Shown here piece after piece: positions 45,550 to 55,612 of a stretch of DNA of 64,000 nt (the first letter of the stretch is position 1; every line of letters begins with the position of its first letter). The stretch is from NCBI RefSeq assembly GCF_025907915.1, contig NZ_JAPAAF010000005.1:62001-126000 (forward strand), read 5' to 3'. Source of the DNA: Gaoshiqia sediminis. Lineage in GTDB: Bacteria; Bacteroidota; Bacteroidia; Bacteroidales; Prolixibacteraceae. Position numbers and translations under genes: made by a program. Under the pieces are notes generated by a model. The model was not told the origin of the DNA. It saw only the letters and a list, made by a program, of their open reading frames with translations, and made no database searches.

Positions 45550-48500
45550 ATGAATAAAAAGCTATTTAGTCTTTTACTGTTGTTCCTGGTTTCGTTTGGC
45601 GCTTTTGCCCAAACCACACAGGTAACCGGAGTCGTTTACGACGATCAGGGTGAAACCCTGCCGGGAGCATCAGTTATTGTAAAAGGCACCGCCAACGGCG
45701 CCTCTACCGATTTTGACGGTAATTTTGTACTCAACGTAAGTAACGCAGCCAGCCAAACCCTGCAAATCAGCAGCATTGGGTTCGAAACAGCCGAATTTTC
45801 GCTGGCCCAAAAAACCACCGGTATTGAAATACACTTGACAAGTTCGGTACAAATGGTGGAAGAGATCGTTGCCGTAGGTTACGGTACCATGAAGAAGAAA
45901 GACCTGACCGGTTCGGTATCTACTGTAAATGCAGATGCGCTCCGGAACATCCCGGTAAGCTCAGCTTCGGAGGCCATTACAGGACGTATGGCCGGGGTGC
46001 AGGTAATTACTACCGAAGGTTCGCCCGATGCCGAGGTGAAGATTCGCGTACGCGGTGGCGGCTCCATCTCACAGGACAACTCGCCTCTCTACATTGTTGA
46101 CGGCTTCCCGGTAAGCTCAATCAGCAATATTCCGCCAACCGACATTCAGGACATCACGGTGCTGAAAGATGCCTCATCAACCGCCATTTATGGTGCACGT
46201 GGTGCAAACGGTGTAATTCTGATTACGACCAAAGGTGGTAAAGAAGGACAAATCAACGTAAACTTCAATTCGTATGTAGGTGTACGCCAGCGGGTGAAAT
46301 CGCTGCCGGTGCTGAGTCCTTACGAGTATGTGATGTACCAGTATGAAGTTGACCAGTCGTCCACCTTTCAGGGATACTACGGGGTTTACGATGATCTGGA
46401 CATTTACAGATCGGTAGAAGGTACCGACTGGCAAGACGAAGTGTTTGGACGCACTGCTATGCAGCAATACTACAACCTGGGTGTTAGCGGCGGAACAAAG
46501 GCCAGTACATATAACCTCAGTTTAACCCGCTCGGACGAAGAAGCCATTATGATTGGCTCCGGCTTTGAACGCAACAACCTGAACTTCAAACTTAGAACCG
46601 AAATCAGCGATGCTGTTTCGCTGGATTTCAACACCCGCATGTCGCATACTATTATTGAAGGTGCCGGTACATCATCCGACAAATCGGGGGCTAACACCAA
46701 ACTGCGTAATGCGGTGAAATATGCACCCACTCGTGGTTTGCGCGAATTCAGCCAAGGCGACCTGGCCGACGACGACATTAACTCACCCGAAGCAACCAGC
46801 TTGTTGTTCGACCCGGTAGAGTCGGTACTGGATGAATACAAAAAACAGTTTAGGCTGAATATGAACTTCAATGCTGCCCTGAACTGGGAAATCACCAAAC
46901 TCCTGACTTTCCGCACCGAATGGGGTTATGCATTCAACCAAAACCGCACTGACTATGTTTGGGGTCCTGGTACCAGCACCGCCAAGCAATATGCCGGACA
47001 GCCGGTTGGGCGTGTGTACAATTACGATGGCGAAAACTGGCGTTTTGCCAACACGCTGACATTCGAAAAAAAGAAATTCGCTCCCGGGCAGGACATCACG
47101 GTGATGATTGGCCAGGAAATGTCTTCCAACTCGGCAAAAAGCATCACCAATGAGTCTCGTTTCTTCCCGAATGGTATGGCTGCCACCGATGTGCTGGCTA
47201 TGTTCAACCTGGGGACGGCGATCCCAACCATCACAAGCATTCCGGCTGATGAAAACTTGTCGTCCTTCTTTGGTCGCGTTAATTACTCGATTAACGACAA
47301 GTACCTGATCACTGCGACCATGCGTGCAGACGGTTCCAGTAAGTTTGCCGAAGGAAATCAGTGGGGGTATTTCCCATCGCTGGCTTTTGGTTGGCGAATG
47401 AACCAGGAAGGATTCATGGAATCGACCTCGGACTGGCTCTACAACCTGAAAATGCGTGCCAGCTATGGTTCGTCGGGTAACAACCGCATTAGCAGCGGGT
47501 TGTGGCGTACCAGCTACAGTACCTCAAATGAGAACAAGCCTTATTTCCCGAACGAAAGCGAAGCCTCACAGCTGATCCCCAGCTCATCGCTGGCCAACAC
47601 CGACCTGAAATGGGAAACCACCCATACGGCAAACCTTGGAATCGATTACGGTCTGTTCGACGGCCGCATTAACGGGTCGTTGGATGCTTATTACAACCGC
47701 ACGGTGGACCTGCTAATTGACCAGCCTGTGCCGGAAAGTACAGGTTACTCCACGCAGATGATGAACGTGGGACAAACTTCGAACCGCGGTATCGAATTGG
47801 TAGTAGATGCGGTATTGGTTGAAAAGAAAGACTTCTCGTTGAATGCATCGTTCAATATCACTTTCAACAAAAATAAGGTGGACAAATTCTCGAATGGAGC
47901 TGAGAACTTCAAAACGTACTCTTCGGGCTGGAACGGATCGGCTGCCCCAACCTCCGACTACATTGTCCGTCAAGGCGAAGAAGTGGGCCAAATGTACGGT
48001 TATGTAACCGAAGGCATGTACTCGTTTGATGATTTTACGTTTGACAATGCAACCAATACCTGGAAAATTAATGAGGAAGTGGCCAGCAACAGTTCACTGA
48101 CTTCGGCCGGCGCTTATTTCGGCCCTGGTGCTTTGAAATTCAAAGATTTGAATGGCGACTTTGTGATTGATGAAAAAGACAAAACCATACTCGGATCGGC
48201 CCAACCCATCCATACCGGTGGTTTTAACATTTCGGGGCGTTACAAAAACTTCGATTTCTCTACCTTCTTCAACTGGTCGTACGGAAACGAGGTTTACAAT
48301 GCCAACAAGCTCGACTATACCAGCTTGCTGTTGTCGCGTAAGTATCAGAACCTGATTACTGACATGTCGCTGGAAAACCGTTTCACCACCATTGACCCGG
48401 CAACCGGCCTGAACATTTACAGTGGAAACAATGCCGACCCGGCCCTGTTGCAAAGCCTGAACGAAGGTAAAAAAATGTGGATGCCTTTGCACACCACGAC

Positions 48501-48774
48501 AGCCCTTCATTCATATGCCATCGAAGATGGTTCGTTCCTGCGTTTGAACAATGTTACCGTAGGTTATACCCTGCCTCTGAGCTGGAATGCCGGCGAAAAC
48601 AAAGGAACACTTCGTTTCTATTTCACCGGGTACAACCTGGCCATCTGGACAAACTATACCGGTTTCGACCCGGAAGTGGATACCCGCAGAAGCACTCCGC
48701 TGACTCCTTCGGTTGATTACTCCGCTTATCCGCGCAGCCGCCAGTATGTTTTTGGTGTTAACTTATCATTCTAA
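45550..48774 (+). CDS. SusC/RagA-family TonB-dependent outer-membrane transporter
   Basis: The 1074 residues from the ATG at 45550 (MNKKLFSLLLLFLVSFGAFA) form a SusC-type importer of oligosaccharides. A signal peptide is followed by a carboxypeptidase-like regulatory domain (VTGVVYDDQGETLPGASVIV), a plug domain (VEEIVAVGYGTMKKKDLTGS with YIVDGFP and VLKDASSTAIYGARGANGVI) and a 22-strand barrel ending RQYVFGVNLSF with the terminal Phe expected for BAM-dependent insertion. The upstream in-frame ATG at 45484 adds sequence unlike a signal peptide. It lies 154 bases after the lyase gene and 11 bases before susD, with which it should form a pedal-bin complex. Confidence 0.95.
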   Translation: MNKKLFSLLLLFLVSFGAFAQTTQVTGVVYDDQGETLPGASVIVKGTANGASTDFDGNFVLNVSNAASQTLQISSIGFETAEFSLAQKTTGIEIHLTSSVQMVEEIVAVGYGTMKKKDLTGSVSTVNADALRNIPVSSASEAITGRMAGVQVITTEGSPDAEVKIRVRGGGSISQDNSPLYIVDGFPVSSISNIPPTDIQDITVLKDASSTAIYGARGANGVILITTKGGKEGQINVNFNSYVGVRQRVKSLPVLSPYEYVMYQYEVDQSSTFQGYYGVYDDLDIYRSVEGTDWQDEVFGRTAMQQYYNLGVSGGTKASTYNLSLTRSDEEAIMIGSGFERNNLNFKLRTEISDAVSLDFNTRMSHTIIEGAGTSSDKSGANTKLRNAVKYAPTRGLREFSQGDLADDDINSPEATSLLFDPVESVLDEYKKQFRLNMNFNAALNWEITKLLTFRTEWGYAFNQNRTDYVWGPGTSTAKQYAGQPVGRVYNYDGENWRFANTLTFEKKKFAPGQDITVMIGQEMSSNSAKSITNESRFFPNGMAATDVLAMFNLGTAIPTITSIPADENLSSFFGRVNYSINDKYLITATMRADGSSKFAEGNQWGYFPSLAFGWRMNQEGFMESTSDWLYNLKMRASYGSSGNNRISSGLWRTSYSTSNENKPYFPNESEASQLIPSSSLANTDLKWETTHTANLGIDYGLFDGRINGSLDAYYNRTVDLLIDQPVPESTGYSTQMMNVGQTSNRGIELVVDAVLVEKKDFSLNASFNITFNKNKVDKFSNGAENFKTYSSGWNGSAAPTSDYIVRQGEEVGQMYGYVTEGMYSFDDFTFDNATNTWKINEEVASNSSLTSAGAYFGPGALKFKDLNGDFVIDEKDKTILGSAQPIHTGGFNISGRYKNFDFSTFFNWSYGNEVYNANKLDYTSLLLSRKYQNLITDMSLENRFTTIDPATGLNIYSGNNADPALLQSLNEGKKMWMPLHTTTALHSYAIEDGSFLRLNNVTVGYTLPLSWNAGENKGTLRFYFTGYNLAIWTNYTGFDPEVDTRRSTPLTPSVDYSAYPRSRQYVFGVNLSF

Positions 48775-48785
48775 TTACAAGCACA

Positions 48786-50648
48786 ATGATGAAAAATAAA
48801 TTTCTAATAGCAATTTTAGCCGTTCTGACTCTGGGCTTCGCGTCGTGTACCGATTTCCTGGAGCAGACTTCCGATTCAGAATACACCAGCGACGTGGTAT
48901 TCTCCACGCCGGCTTATACCAACTCTGCCATCATGGGTATTTACTCGGTGATGACCCTCGACGAAATGTATTCGTCGCGCATGGCACTGATGTACAGTGA
49001 AAACTCAGATATCGAAATCGTTGGCGCCGACCGCAACTCTTTCAACCAACAAGGTAACCGTGGGATCAGTAATTACACGGCAACTCCCAGCTGGTCGGGC
49101 CATCTCGACCGTACCTGGAAAGCGCTGTACAAAGCCATTGAACGCGCCAACCTGGCCATTGCGGAAATTCCGCAAAGTGCTGCCTATACCAATGAAGACA
49201 CCAAAAAGGCCATGCAAAACTACTATGGAGAAGCTTTGACTCTTCGTGCCTTGTTCTACTTTGAGCTGGTCCGTCATTGGGGTGATGTTCCTTTTAAATT
49301 GGATCCAACGCTTTCGGATGGTTCAAACTTTTACCCGGCTGTTGCCGATCGCGACGAAATCCTGGAATACATGATCGAAGACCTGGCAACAGCAGCCGAG
49401 ATAATGGACTGGGGAACCACCCCTGAAAGGATGAGCAAAGGCTTTGCACTTGGTTTGCAGGCAAGAATGGCTTTGTGGCGAGGTGGTTATTCCATCCGTA
49501 ATAAAGAAGGCTTCCCTACCGAGCGTGGCGACAACCACGAATACTATTACCAGATCGCTCGCGATGCCACCGCCAAAGTAATCAACGAAGGCCCGCACAA
49601 ACTTAACACCAACTATGTAGATGTATTTAAGAAGCTTTGTGCCCTGGATTTGGACCTGTCGTCGTACGAAAACCTGTTTGAAGTAGCAATGGGACTTTCA
49701 CGCAGTAGCGAAGTTGGTTATTCTATTGGTGTCCGTTTCCGTACAAACACGAAATATGGCTATGGCAACAACGCCAACGTGGTATCAACCACCCCATATT
49801 ACTTCTACCAGTTCGATCAGGCCGACTTGCGCCGCGACGTGTCGGTTGCATGTTACGAATATCGTCCCGACGACAAGAATGTTCCGAAAGAAACTTTCGT
49901 AAGCAACCCGTTCTTCTGGACCATCGCCAAATACGATCAGCGCTGGATGAGCGAGGAATTTAAAAACATTAACCTTCCTGCTACATCAAAAATCGGTTCA
50001 GGGATTAACTGGGTGATGATGCGCTACTCCGACATCCTGCTTATGTTTGCCGAAGCCGAAAACGAACTGAACGGCCCCACGCAAGCCGCAAAAGATGCCA
50101 TGAAAGCAGTTCGCAGCCGCGCCTTTGCCGAAGCCGACCAGGCTGTTAAGGTTGAAGCTTACGTCAATAATTTGGGTAGCAAAGAAGAATTCTTCAATGC
50201 CATTGTGAACGAACGCATGTTCGAGTTTGGTGGCGAAGGGATCCGCAAATATGACCTGATTCGCTGGAACCTGTTGGGCGCGAAAATCGAAAAACAGCGC
50301 GAAGGTTTCCGCAGCATGATTAACGAAGGTACCCTGACGAATGAACTGGGTCAGGAAATTACCATTCCGCAAGCCATCTTTGTGAAATACAACGATGACG
50401 AAGAAACCATCAACGAAAACGAAGTGAACTTTTACGAAGACAAAGGCAATGATATCATCAGCGGCTATGCCGATCCGATTGGCTGGATGACTGGTTTCTC
50501 GGATACCAATAAAGATATTTACCTGGAAACTGTTGAGAAGTTCAGCTCAGGTTTGGATGCTGAAGTTCCCAACCGTCACCTGTTCCCGATTTATCAGGAA
50601 ATTGTAACCCAGTCAAACGGGACAATTCAGAATTCGTACAATTTCTAA
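48786..50648 (+). CDS. SusD/RagB-family glycan-binding lipoprotein
   Basis: The 620-residue outer-membrane lipoprotein has a lipobox (LTLGFASC, Cys21 or so) followed by TDFLEQTSDSEY, the typical N-terminus of SusD proteins. The helical TPR-like scaffold is seen in WKALYKAIERANLAIAEIPQ and YYGEALTLRALFYFELVRHWGDV. The C-terminal segment (DILLMFAEAENEL, then FNAIVNERMFEFGGEGIRKY) is also characteristic. It caps the SusC barrel and captures oligosaccharides. The ligand cannot be predicted from sequence alone. Confidence 0.95.
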   Translation: MMKNKFLIAILAVLTLGFASCTDFLEQTSDSEYTSDVVFSTPAYTNSAIMGIYSVMTLDEMYSSRMALMYSENSDIEIVGADRNSFNQQGNRGISNYTATPSWSGHLDRTWKALYKAIERANLAIAEIPQSAAYTNEDTKKAMQNYYGEALTLRALFYFELVRHWGDVPFKLDPTLSDGSNFYPAVADRDEILEYMIEDLATAAEIMDWGTTPERMSKGFALGLQARMALWRGGYSIRNKEGFPTERGDNHEYYYQIARDATAKVINEGPHKLNTNYVDVFKKLCALDLDLSSYENLFEVAMGLSRSSEVGYSIGVRFRTNTKYGYGNNANVVSTTPYYFYQFDQADLRRDVSVACYEYRPDDKNVPKETFVSNPFFWTIAKYDQRWMSEEFKNINLPATSKIGSGINWVMMRYSDILLMFAEAENELNGPTQAAKDAMKAVRSRAFAEADQAVKVEAYVNNLGSKEEFFNAIVNERMFEFGGEGIRKYDLIRWNLLGAKIEKQREGFRSMINEGTLTNELGQEITIPQAIFVKYNDDEETINENEVNFYEDKGNDIISGYADPIGWMTGFSDTNKDIYLETVEKFSSGLDAEVPNRHLFPIYQEIVTQSNGTIQNSYNF

Positions 50649-50712
50649 ATCAATCAACCGGGCATTTGTGTTTCGCTGGCGAAACACAAATGCCCCCTTA
50701 AACTTTTAAAAA

Positions 50713-52314
50713 ATGAATTTCAAAAAGACAATAAATATCCGTCTGATTTTTGCGACCCTGGCCGGACTCCTGCTGTTCAATGCCTGTGTTGACAAAAATG
50801 ATTGGGACGTGGACAGCTCGTACAGCCGCATGTTCCGCCCGGCAAACCTGGCCGTAACGGGTGTTACTGCCACCACCGCCGATGTAAACTTTGTAGCCAT
50901 TCCCGGATCGGCTTACTATTTAGTGGAGTTGAGCCAGGACAGCCTGGTGTTCGAAAGCATTGTAGCCACCTTGGACACAACTGCCAACCAATTTACACTA
51001 CAGAATCTGGAAAGTAACAGCCCATACTCCATCCGAGTGCAAGCTATCTCTGCAGATGCCAGCAAACCTTCATCGGCCTGGAGTGAATTGTATTTTAATA
51101 CCCGTGCCGAGCAAATCATGGAACCCGTTTTACCGGGTGATATCATGAGCCGCAGCGTTAACCTACGCTGGACAGCCGGCGCTACCGTTACCAATCTTCA
51201 GATTTTGGACGGAGATGGCACTGAAGTGATGAATTTGGCTATCAGCGCCGAAACGATGGCTGCCGGAAGCTTGAAAGTAACTGGTCTGTCGCCGGAAACC
51301 AGCTATACTGCCGTATTGCTGAATGGTACCAAACAAAGAGGTTCGGCTACGTTCACCACTTATCCGGATGTGCCCGACGCCGACCTGCTGTTTATGATGG
51401 AGGCAACTGATGTGCTTACTCAGGAGACCTTCGATACGCTGACTGTTTCGTCGGTAACCTTTGCCTTCCCGGCGGGTACCTATTATAACTTCAGCGAAAC
51501 GTTGCAGTTGCCGACTGATGTGGCTTTCAACTTCTTCGGCTTGCCCGGGGATACAAAAGCTATTCTGAACATCAAGCAAATTAACATGGGGACCAACCAC
51601 GAGTACATCAAATTCATCAACCTGGATGTAACAGGGATGGTTTACGAAAATGGTGTTCCCACAGGAGCTGTGTACGACTACCTATTCAACCAATCGGATG
51701 AAGCAACAGTTGGATCAATTGAATTCTCCAACTGTTTGATCCGCGACCTCGGCAGAACACCGCTCCGCTTACAGGGTAGTGGAAGCAACAAATATATTGG
51801 GTTGGTTAAAATCGACAACTGCCTGGTTTACAACATGCCGGATTCATACTACTTCATCAATTCAAATGTCAGTACCTGTCAGATGGCGAATATCAGCATC
51901 ACCAACTCGACCTTCCACAACATCATGCGCATGATCATGCATACGAATTCCAATAACGAGAGCCTGGTTATTTCAGACTGTACGTTCAATAATGTATTGG
52001 CTTCAGGTCGTTACTTCATCGATATGAGCACCAGTTATGGACCAACAAGCGAATTTAAAATCACCAACAGTATCTTTGGCGATACAGCGGATGATAACGC
52101 TCGTGGTATCCGCGCAGCAAGCGCTCCGGTTGTCACGAACACCTTTGCAACTTCCGACTTTGTATTAGGCGGAAGTTCCATCAGTGGTTTAATCGACTAT
52201 CTGGGACTTTCAACCGACTTGTTTGCCGATCCGGCCAACGGCGATTTCACCATCAAAGACGAACTTTTTGATGGAAAGAGTTCGGCAGGTGATCCTCGCT
52301 GGAGATTTCAATAA
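50713..52314 (+). CDS. Beta-helix lipoprotein with N-terminal FnIII-like domain (DUF4957/DUF5123 type)
   Basis: The 533 residues begin with a lipoprotein signal (ATLAGLLLFNAC, then VDKNDWDVD). One or two fibronectin-III-like modules follow (PANLAVTGVTATTADVNFVA and LTGLSP-like stretches to about residue 220). The rest is a right-handed beta-helix with repeated N-x-x-(I/F)-x-(N/D)-x-x-(I/F/V) turns (KIDNCLVYNMPDSYYFIN and ISITNSTFHNIMRM), ending GDPRWRF. This arrangement matches surface proteins annotated DUF4957/DUF5123 that accompany pectin-related SusCD pairs. No lyase residues can be assigned, so it may be a glycan-binding protein or an undescribed lyase. It is the last gene of the operon and is followed by a terminator. 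Confidence 0.82.
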   Translation: MNFKKTINIRLIFATLAGLLLFNACVDKNDWDVDSSYSRMFRPANLAVTGVTATTADVNFVAIPGSAYYLVELSQDSLVFESIVATLDTTANQFTLQNLESNSPYSIRVQAISADASKPSSAWSELYFNTRAEQIMEPVLPGDIMSRSVNLRWTAGATVTNLQILDGDGTEVMNLAISAETMAAGSLKVTGLSPETSYTAVLLNGTKQRGSATFTTYPDVPDADLLFMMEATDVLTQETFDTLTVSSVTFAFPAGTYYNFSETLQLPTDVAFNFFGLPGDTKAILNIKQINMGTNHEYIKFINLDVTGMVYENGVPTGAVYDYLFNQSDEATVGSIEFSNCLIRDLGRTPLRLQGSGSNKYIGLVKIDNCLVYNMPDSYYFINSNVSTCQMANISITNSTFHNIMRMIMHTNSNNESLVISDCTFNNVLASGRYFIDMSTSYGPTSEFKITNSIFGDTADDNARGIRAASAPVVTNTFATSDFVLGGSSISGLIDYLGLSTDLFADPANGDFTIKDELFDGKSSAGDPRWRFQ

Positions 52315-52338
52315 AAAATAAAAGTTCTAACTAGTTCA

Positions 52339-52368
52339 AAACTGCTCCTTCGGGGGCAGTTTTTTTTG
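52339..52368 (+). terminator. Intrinsic terminator of the PL1-SusCD operon
   Basis: AAACTGCTCC (52339-52348) pairs with GGGGCAGTTT (52353-52362), with one G-U, across a TTCG tetraloop, and a run of Ts follows. Confidence 0.92.
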
Positions 52369-52381
52369 TTTTCCTTGTACC

Positions 52382-55300
52382 CTATTCATTCCGAAGAGCT
52401 TCGTATAAATTGGATTTCATAGCCAGGCGATTGCCAATAAATACCCATAACCAGGCATTGGCAAGTACAACCCAAAAGATGAACAAACTCCAGTACAACA
52501 ATCCGGCATATAACGAGGAAAGGAGGCTGGGCAAAGCAGCCAGCACGGCAGGTATCAATCCGATGCAAAGAGACAACACAACCAGAAATAAATTACCACG
52601 AAGAACCATTCTCCTAATCACATTTCTCCGGAAACCAATAGCCTCCAGCAGGGCATATTGGGACTGCTTCTCAAAGATGCTACGAAAAATAATAATACCC
52701 AAACCGATTGTTCCGATTAGCAGCCCTAAAGCGCCAAGCATCAAGAAGATATTCAAGTATGTGTTTTCGATTTGATAGAACAACAACAGGCGTTCTTTAG
52801 CTGTGGTAAGCTCCAAACCATAGTTCCGAAAGGCCGAGCGAAGAGCTTCTTCTTCCAGTTCCGGTGCTTGAATTAAAAATACCTGTGATCCACTCACCGA
52901 CGGGAAATTAGCGTAAAACAGACTGTCACCAATCAGGATGTTTCCCTGAAAAACGGAGTTAGCCAATCCCCCGATCAATTTCAACACGACCGGTTCACCG
53001 GCTTCGTTCTGATAGACCAGCGTATCGCCCACCGACTTGCCGAGCCCCCATTTAATTACCGTTTGATCAGCAATGGCTGGTATTTGTCCGTTTGGCAAAA
53101 GTTTGTTGAGCGACAACCAGGGATGTTCCGCATCCAACTCGTCCGTTTTTGTGGTAAATGAAAACGCCTGCCGTTTATCCAGCGAGGATGGATCGAAACC
53201 CAACAGTCGCGGACGGCTCACCCGGTTCAGGTTCAGACAGCTGGCATCGTCACCCGGCACCGCCTGAAACTGCACAAAATCAGCCTGTAGTTCCTCCACA
53301 CCCACTTCAAAACGACCTTCTGCGCTATTCAAATCATGTAACACCGGAAAGCTTGTTTCTGCAAAGAAGGTGAAACCACCAGTTCCTGATGATGGCCGTT
53401 CGGCATGGGCAGTCAAATCCTTCCGGTTCATCCCGGTGGAAAGTACCAGGAAAACACCTACCGAAAGAAAGCTGATGACCAGCATATTGCGGCGGCGGTC
53501 TTCCATCATCAATAAAAACAAAAAATGACGGTACGACAGGCCCTTCGCACCCAAATTGGCAAACCGGACAAAACCAATATTCACCAGCAAAATCAATCCG
53601 GGCAACAATCCAAATCCACTGATGTAAAAGATTAGCGGATTGATTTCGCGACCAATTCCCTCGATCAGCAACAGCAGGGTAGAAAGCGAAACTAAGGCGG
53701 TGCCGGTGAGGAGCGACCATTTACCGGGTTTCGTCTTTTGTTCCTGCACATGCTGAACCTGTACAATTTGCCGGTTCGCATAGTTTCGTAAAATCAGCCA
53801 CACACTGGCCAGGCTGATGGCCGAAACAATCGCTACGGCCTGAACAATAGCTGCGGCAGTTACGTGAATATGCAGGATAGTGGTACGCACAATCTCGCGC
53901 CAAATGGTGTTGATGGCGTCCAGAATCAGGCTGTTGTAAGCCAAGCCGAGGGGCAAACCCAGACCGGCGCCAACGATCACCAAAAATAAGGCTTCGACAA
54001 AAAACAGGCGGCGTATCTTTGTTGCGGCAAAACCAAGGGCATGCAAGGTACCGATCTCTGCACGACGGAAGTTCAGATACAACAAAAACATTAGATACGC
54101 CAGCAACAGAGCTGCAAAGAGTACAAAAAAGCTCAGCCCGATAAACAGTTCGCCAAAATCCACTCCCTGTCCGGCGGCCTGCAACCCTTCCGAGCGGGCA
54201 TCTTTAACCTGGAAGCCAACATCAAGGGGGACTAGTCCCTTTAATAGCTGATTTTCAAAATCAGCAGACCTCAGCCCTTCCACCCTGATGGCTGTTGCCA
54301 ACCCGAAACGGTTGCCCCATAAACGCTGGGCAGTCTGCAAGTTTACAAACGCTTTGGGTGTTCCTTTATATTCGTTCCAGTAATCCTCATCTTTCTGGCG
54401 TATCTTCGACAGATCGACCGGCACACCGGTTTCCCAGTCGCTGCAATGCCCGGCGTCAGACAAACCGGGAATATCGGGCATCAGGTTGACATCAGCATAA
54501 GGTCCCAGCATCTCTACAATTCCGGCCACACTGAACCAAGCTGTCTTTTCAACCAATTGGCGGAGCGGCCCAACCTCAAAATAATTAAGCTGAAGTGAAT
54601 CTCCAAGCTCTGCACCTAAATCATCAGCCAGCCAGTTTGTTATTATTATCCCATTGTCCACCAGTGAGCTGTTTTCATTCGATAATCCGGCCACAAACGA
54701 ATAAGGCGTCAGCCGGTTTTTCAGTTGAATTTGATTGACGAAATAAGATAAAACCGGATAGCTGTTTTCTATACTCAATGCCTGCTTAGTCACCGAAGGT
54801 TCGATAAAAACCCGGTCGGAAACCAGCTCGGTATAATTCAGTGCTTCATTTTCACGTACTTGCAGGTTTATGTCGTTTAGTTGCCAATTGGTTGAAAGGC
54901 ATTTCAGCAATTCGTTCCGGTCGTTTCCTTTCCAATCTGTCAGCACGATGTTGGCCTTGTCTGAAAGCTGCATCTGCCGATTTAGCAAATCGATGGAAAT
55001 GAAAATATTTTTGGGGGACGACTGGATATTCTGCAGGTTGAAATTGCCTGTTTCCTCAGCTGTTGCGATGGCTTTTACCTTCACCCGAAAAGAAACCGTG
55101 CTTTCATCGGCTGATACAAAAGGCGTGTTGGCGGGAAAAGTACTCAGTTTATTGACGCGCAACAGCAGCTCACCGCCAACTACAACGCCAAGAATATCAG
55201 ATAGTTGCTGATTAATGACGGCTTCATTGCCTGCTAATTTATACAAACTGTCTGTTCCTGCAAAGTAGTCAAAACCGGCTGTCACACCCCAAACCTGCAG

Positions 55301-55612
55301 CTGGTTTGCCCGCGCCCGGCCGCCATCCAAAACTGCCATCCCGTTGGCAAACAAAAGCGGGGTAGTTTGAGCATCTTCCGACGCCAATTCTGCAGCCAGT
55401 TCTTCCCGAAAAAGCCGCTCACCGGCAGTTATCACCCATGTGGCATTTCCCAAACGTTGGAGGGTAATCTGTTTTAAACTGAACGAAACCGAATCGCCGA
55501 TGATGAAAGCACCGAGTAAAATAGCCGTACTAAGCGCCACACCCAGAATGATCGTCAGGTTGAGTTTCCAAAAATGAATCAGTGATTTCAGGGCGTACCG
55601 GAAAATAATCAT
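52382..55612 (-). CDS. FtsX/MacB-type ABC transporter permease
   Basis: The 1076 residues give an N-terminal membrane helix (FWKLNLTIILGVALSTAILL), a large MacB-like extracytoplasmic region (about 50-470), then clusters of membrane helices around FVLFAALLLAYLMFLLYLNF, VEALFLVIVGAGLGLPLGLA and AAIVQAVAIVSAISLASVWL. A second extracytoplasmic domain and a C-terminal FtsX block complete it (MLGALGLLIGTIGLGIIIF and LLEAIGFRRNVIRRMVLRGN). This is the double-FtsX long form, unlike the roughly 650-residue MacB. Its start overlaps the stop of the upstream ATPase gene by four bases, so the two make one exporter or mechanotransmission complex. Cargo unknown. Confidence 0.87.
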   Translation of the reverse strand: MIIFRYALKSLIHFWKLNLTIILGVALSTAILLGAFIIGDSVSFSLKQITLQRLGNATWVITAGERLFREELAAELASEDAQTTPLLFANGMAVLDGGRARANQLQVWGVTAGFDYFAGTDSLYKLAGNEAVINQQLSDILGVVVGGELLLRVNKLSTFPANTPFVSADESTVSFRVKVKAIATAEETGNFNLQNIQSSPKNIFISIDLLNRQMQLSDKANIVLTDWKGNDRNELLKCLSTNWQLNDINLQVRENEALNYTELVSDRVFIEPSVTKQALSIENSYPVLSYFVNQIQLKNRLTPYSFVAGLSNENSSLVDNGIIITNWLADDLGAELGDSLQLNYFEVGPLRQLVEKTAWFSVAGIVEMLGPYADVNLMPDIPGLSDAGHCSDWETGVPVDLSKIRQKDEDYWNEYKGTPKAFVNLQTAQRLWGNRFGLATAIRVEGLRSADFENQLLKGLVPLDVGFQVKDARSEGLQAAGQGVDFGELFIGLSFFVLFAALLLAYLMFLLYLNFRRAEIGTLHALGFAATKIRRLFFVEALFLVIVGAGLGLPLGLAYNSLILDAINTIWREIVRTTILHIHVTAAAIVQAVAIVSAISLASVWLILRNYANRQIVQVQHVQEQKTKPGKWSLLTGTALVSLSTLLLLIEGIGREINPLIFYISGFGLLPGLILLVNIGFVRFANLGAKGLSYRHFLFLLMMEDRRRNMLVISFLSVGVFLVLSTGMNRKDLTAHAERPSSGTGGFTFFAETSFPVLHDLNSAEGRFEVGVEELQADFVQFQAVPGDDASCLNLNRVSRPRLLGFDPSSLDKRQAFSFTTKTDELDAEHPWLSLNKLLPNGQIPAIADQTVIKWGLGKSVGDTLVYQNEAGEPVVLKLIGGLANSVFQGNILIGDSLFYANFPSVSGSQVFLIQAPELEEEALRSAFRNYGLELTTAKERLLLFYQIENTYLNIFLMLGALGLLIGTIGLGIIIFRSIFEKQSQYALLEAIGFRRNVIRRMVLRGNLFLVVLSLCIGLIPAVLAALPSLLSSLYAGLLYWSLFIFWVVLANAWLWVFIGNRLAMKSNLYEALRNE

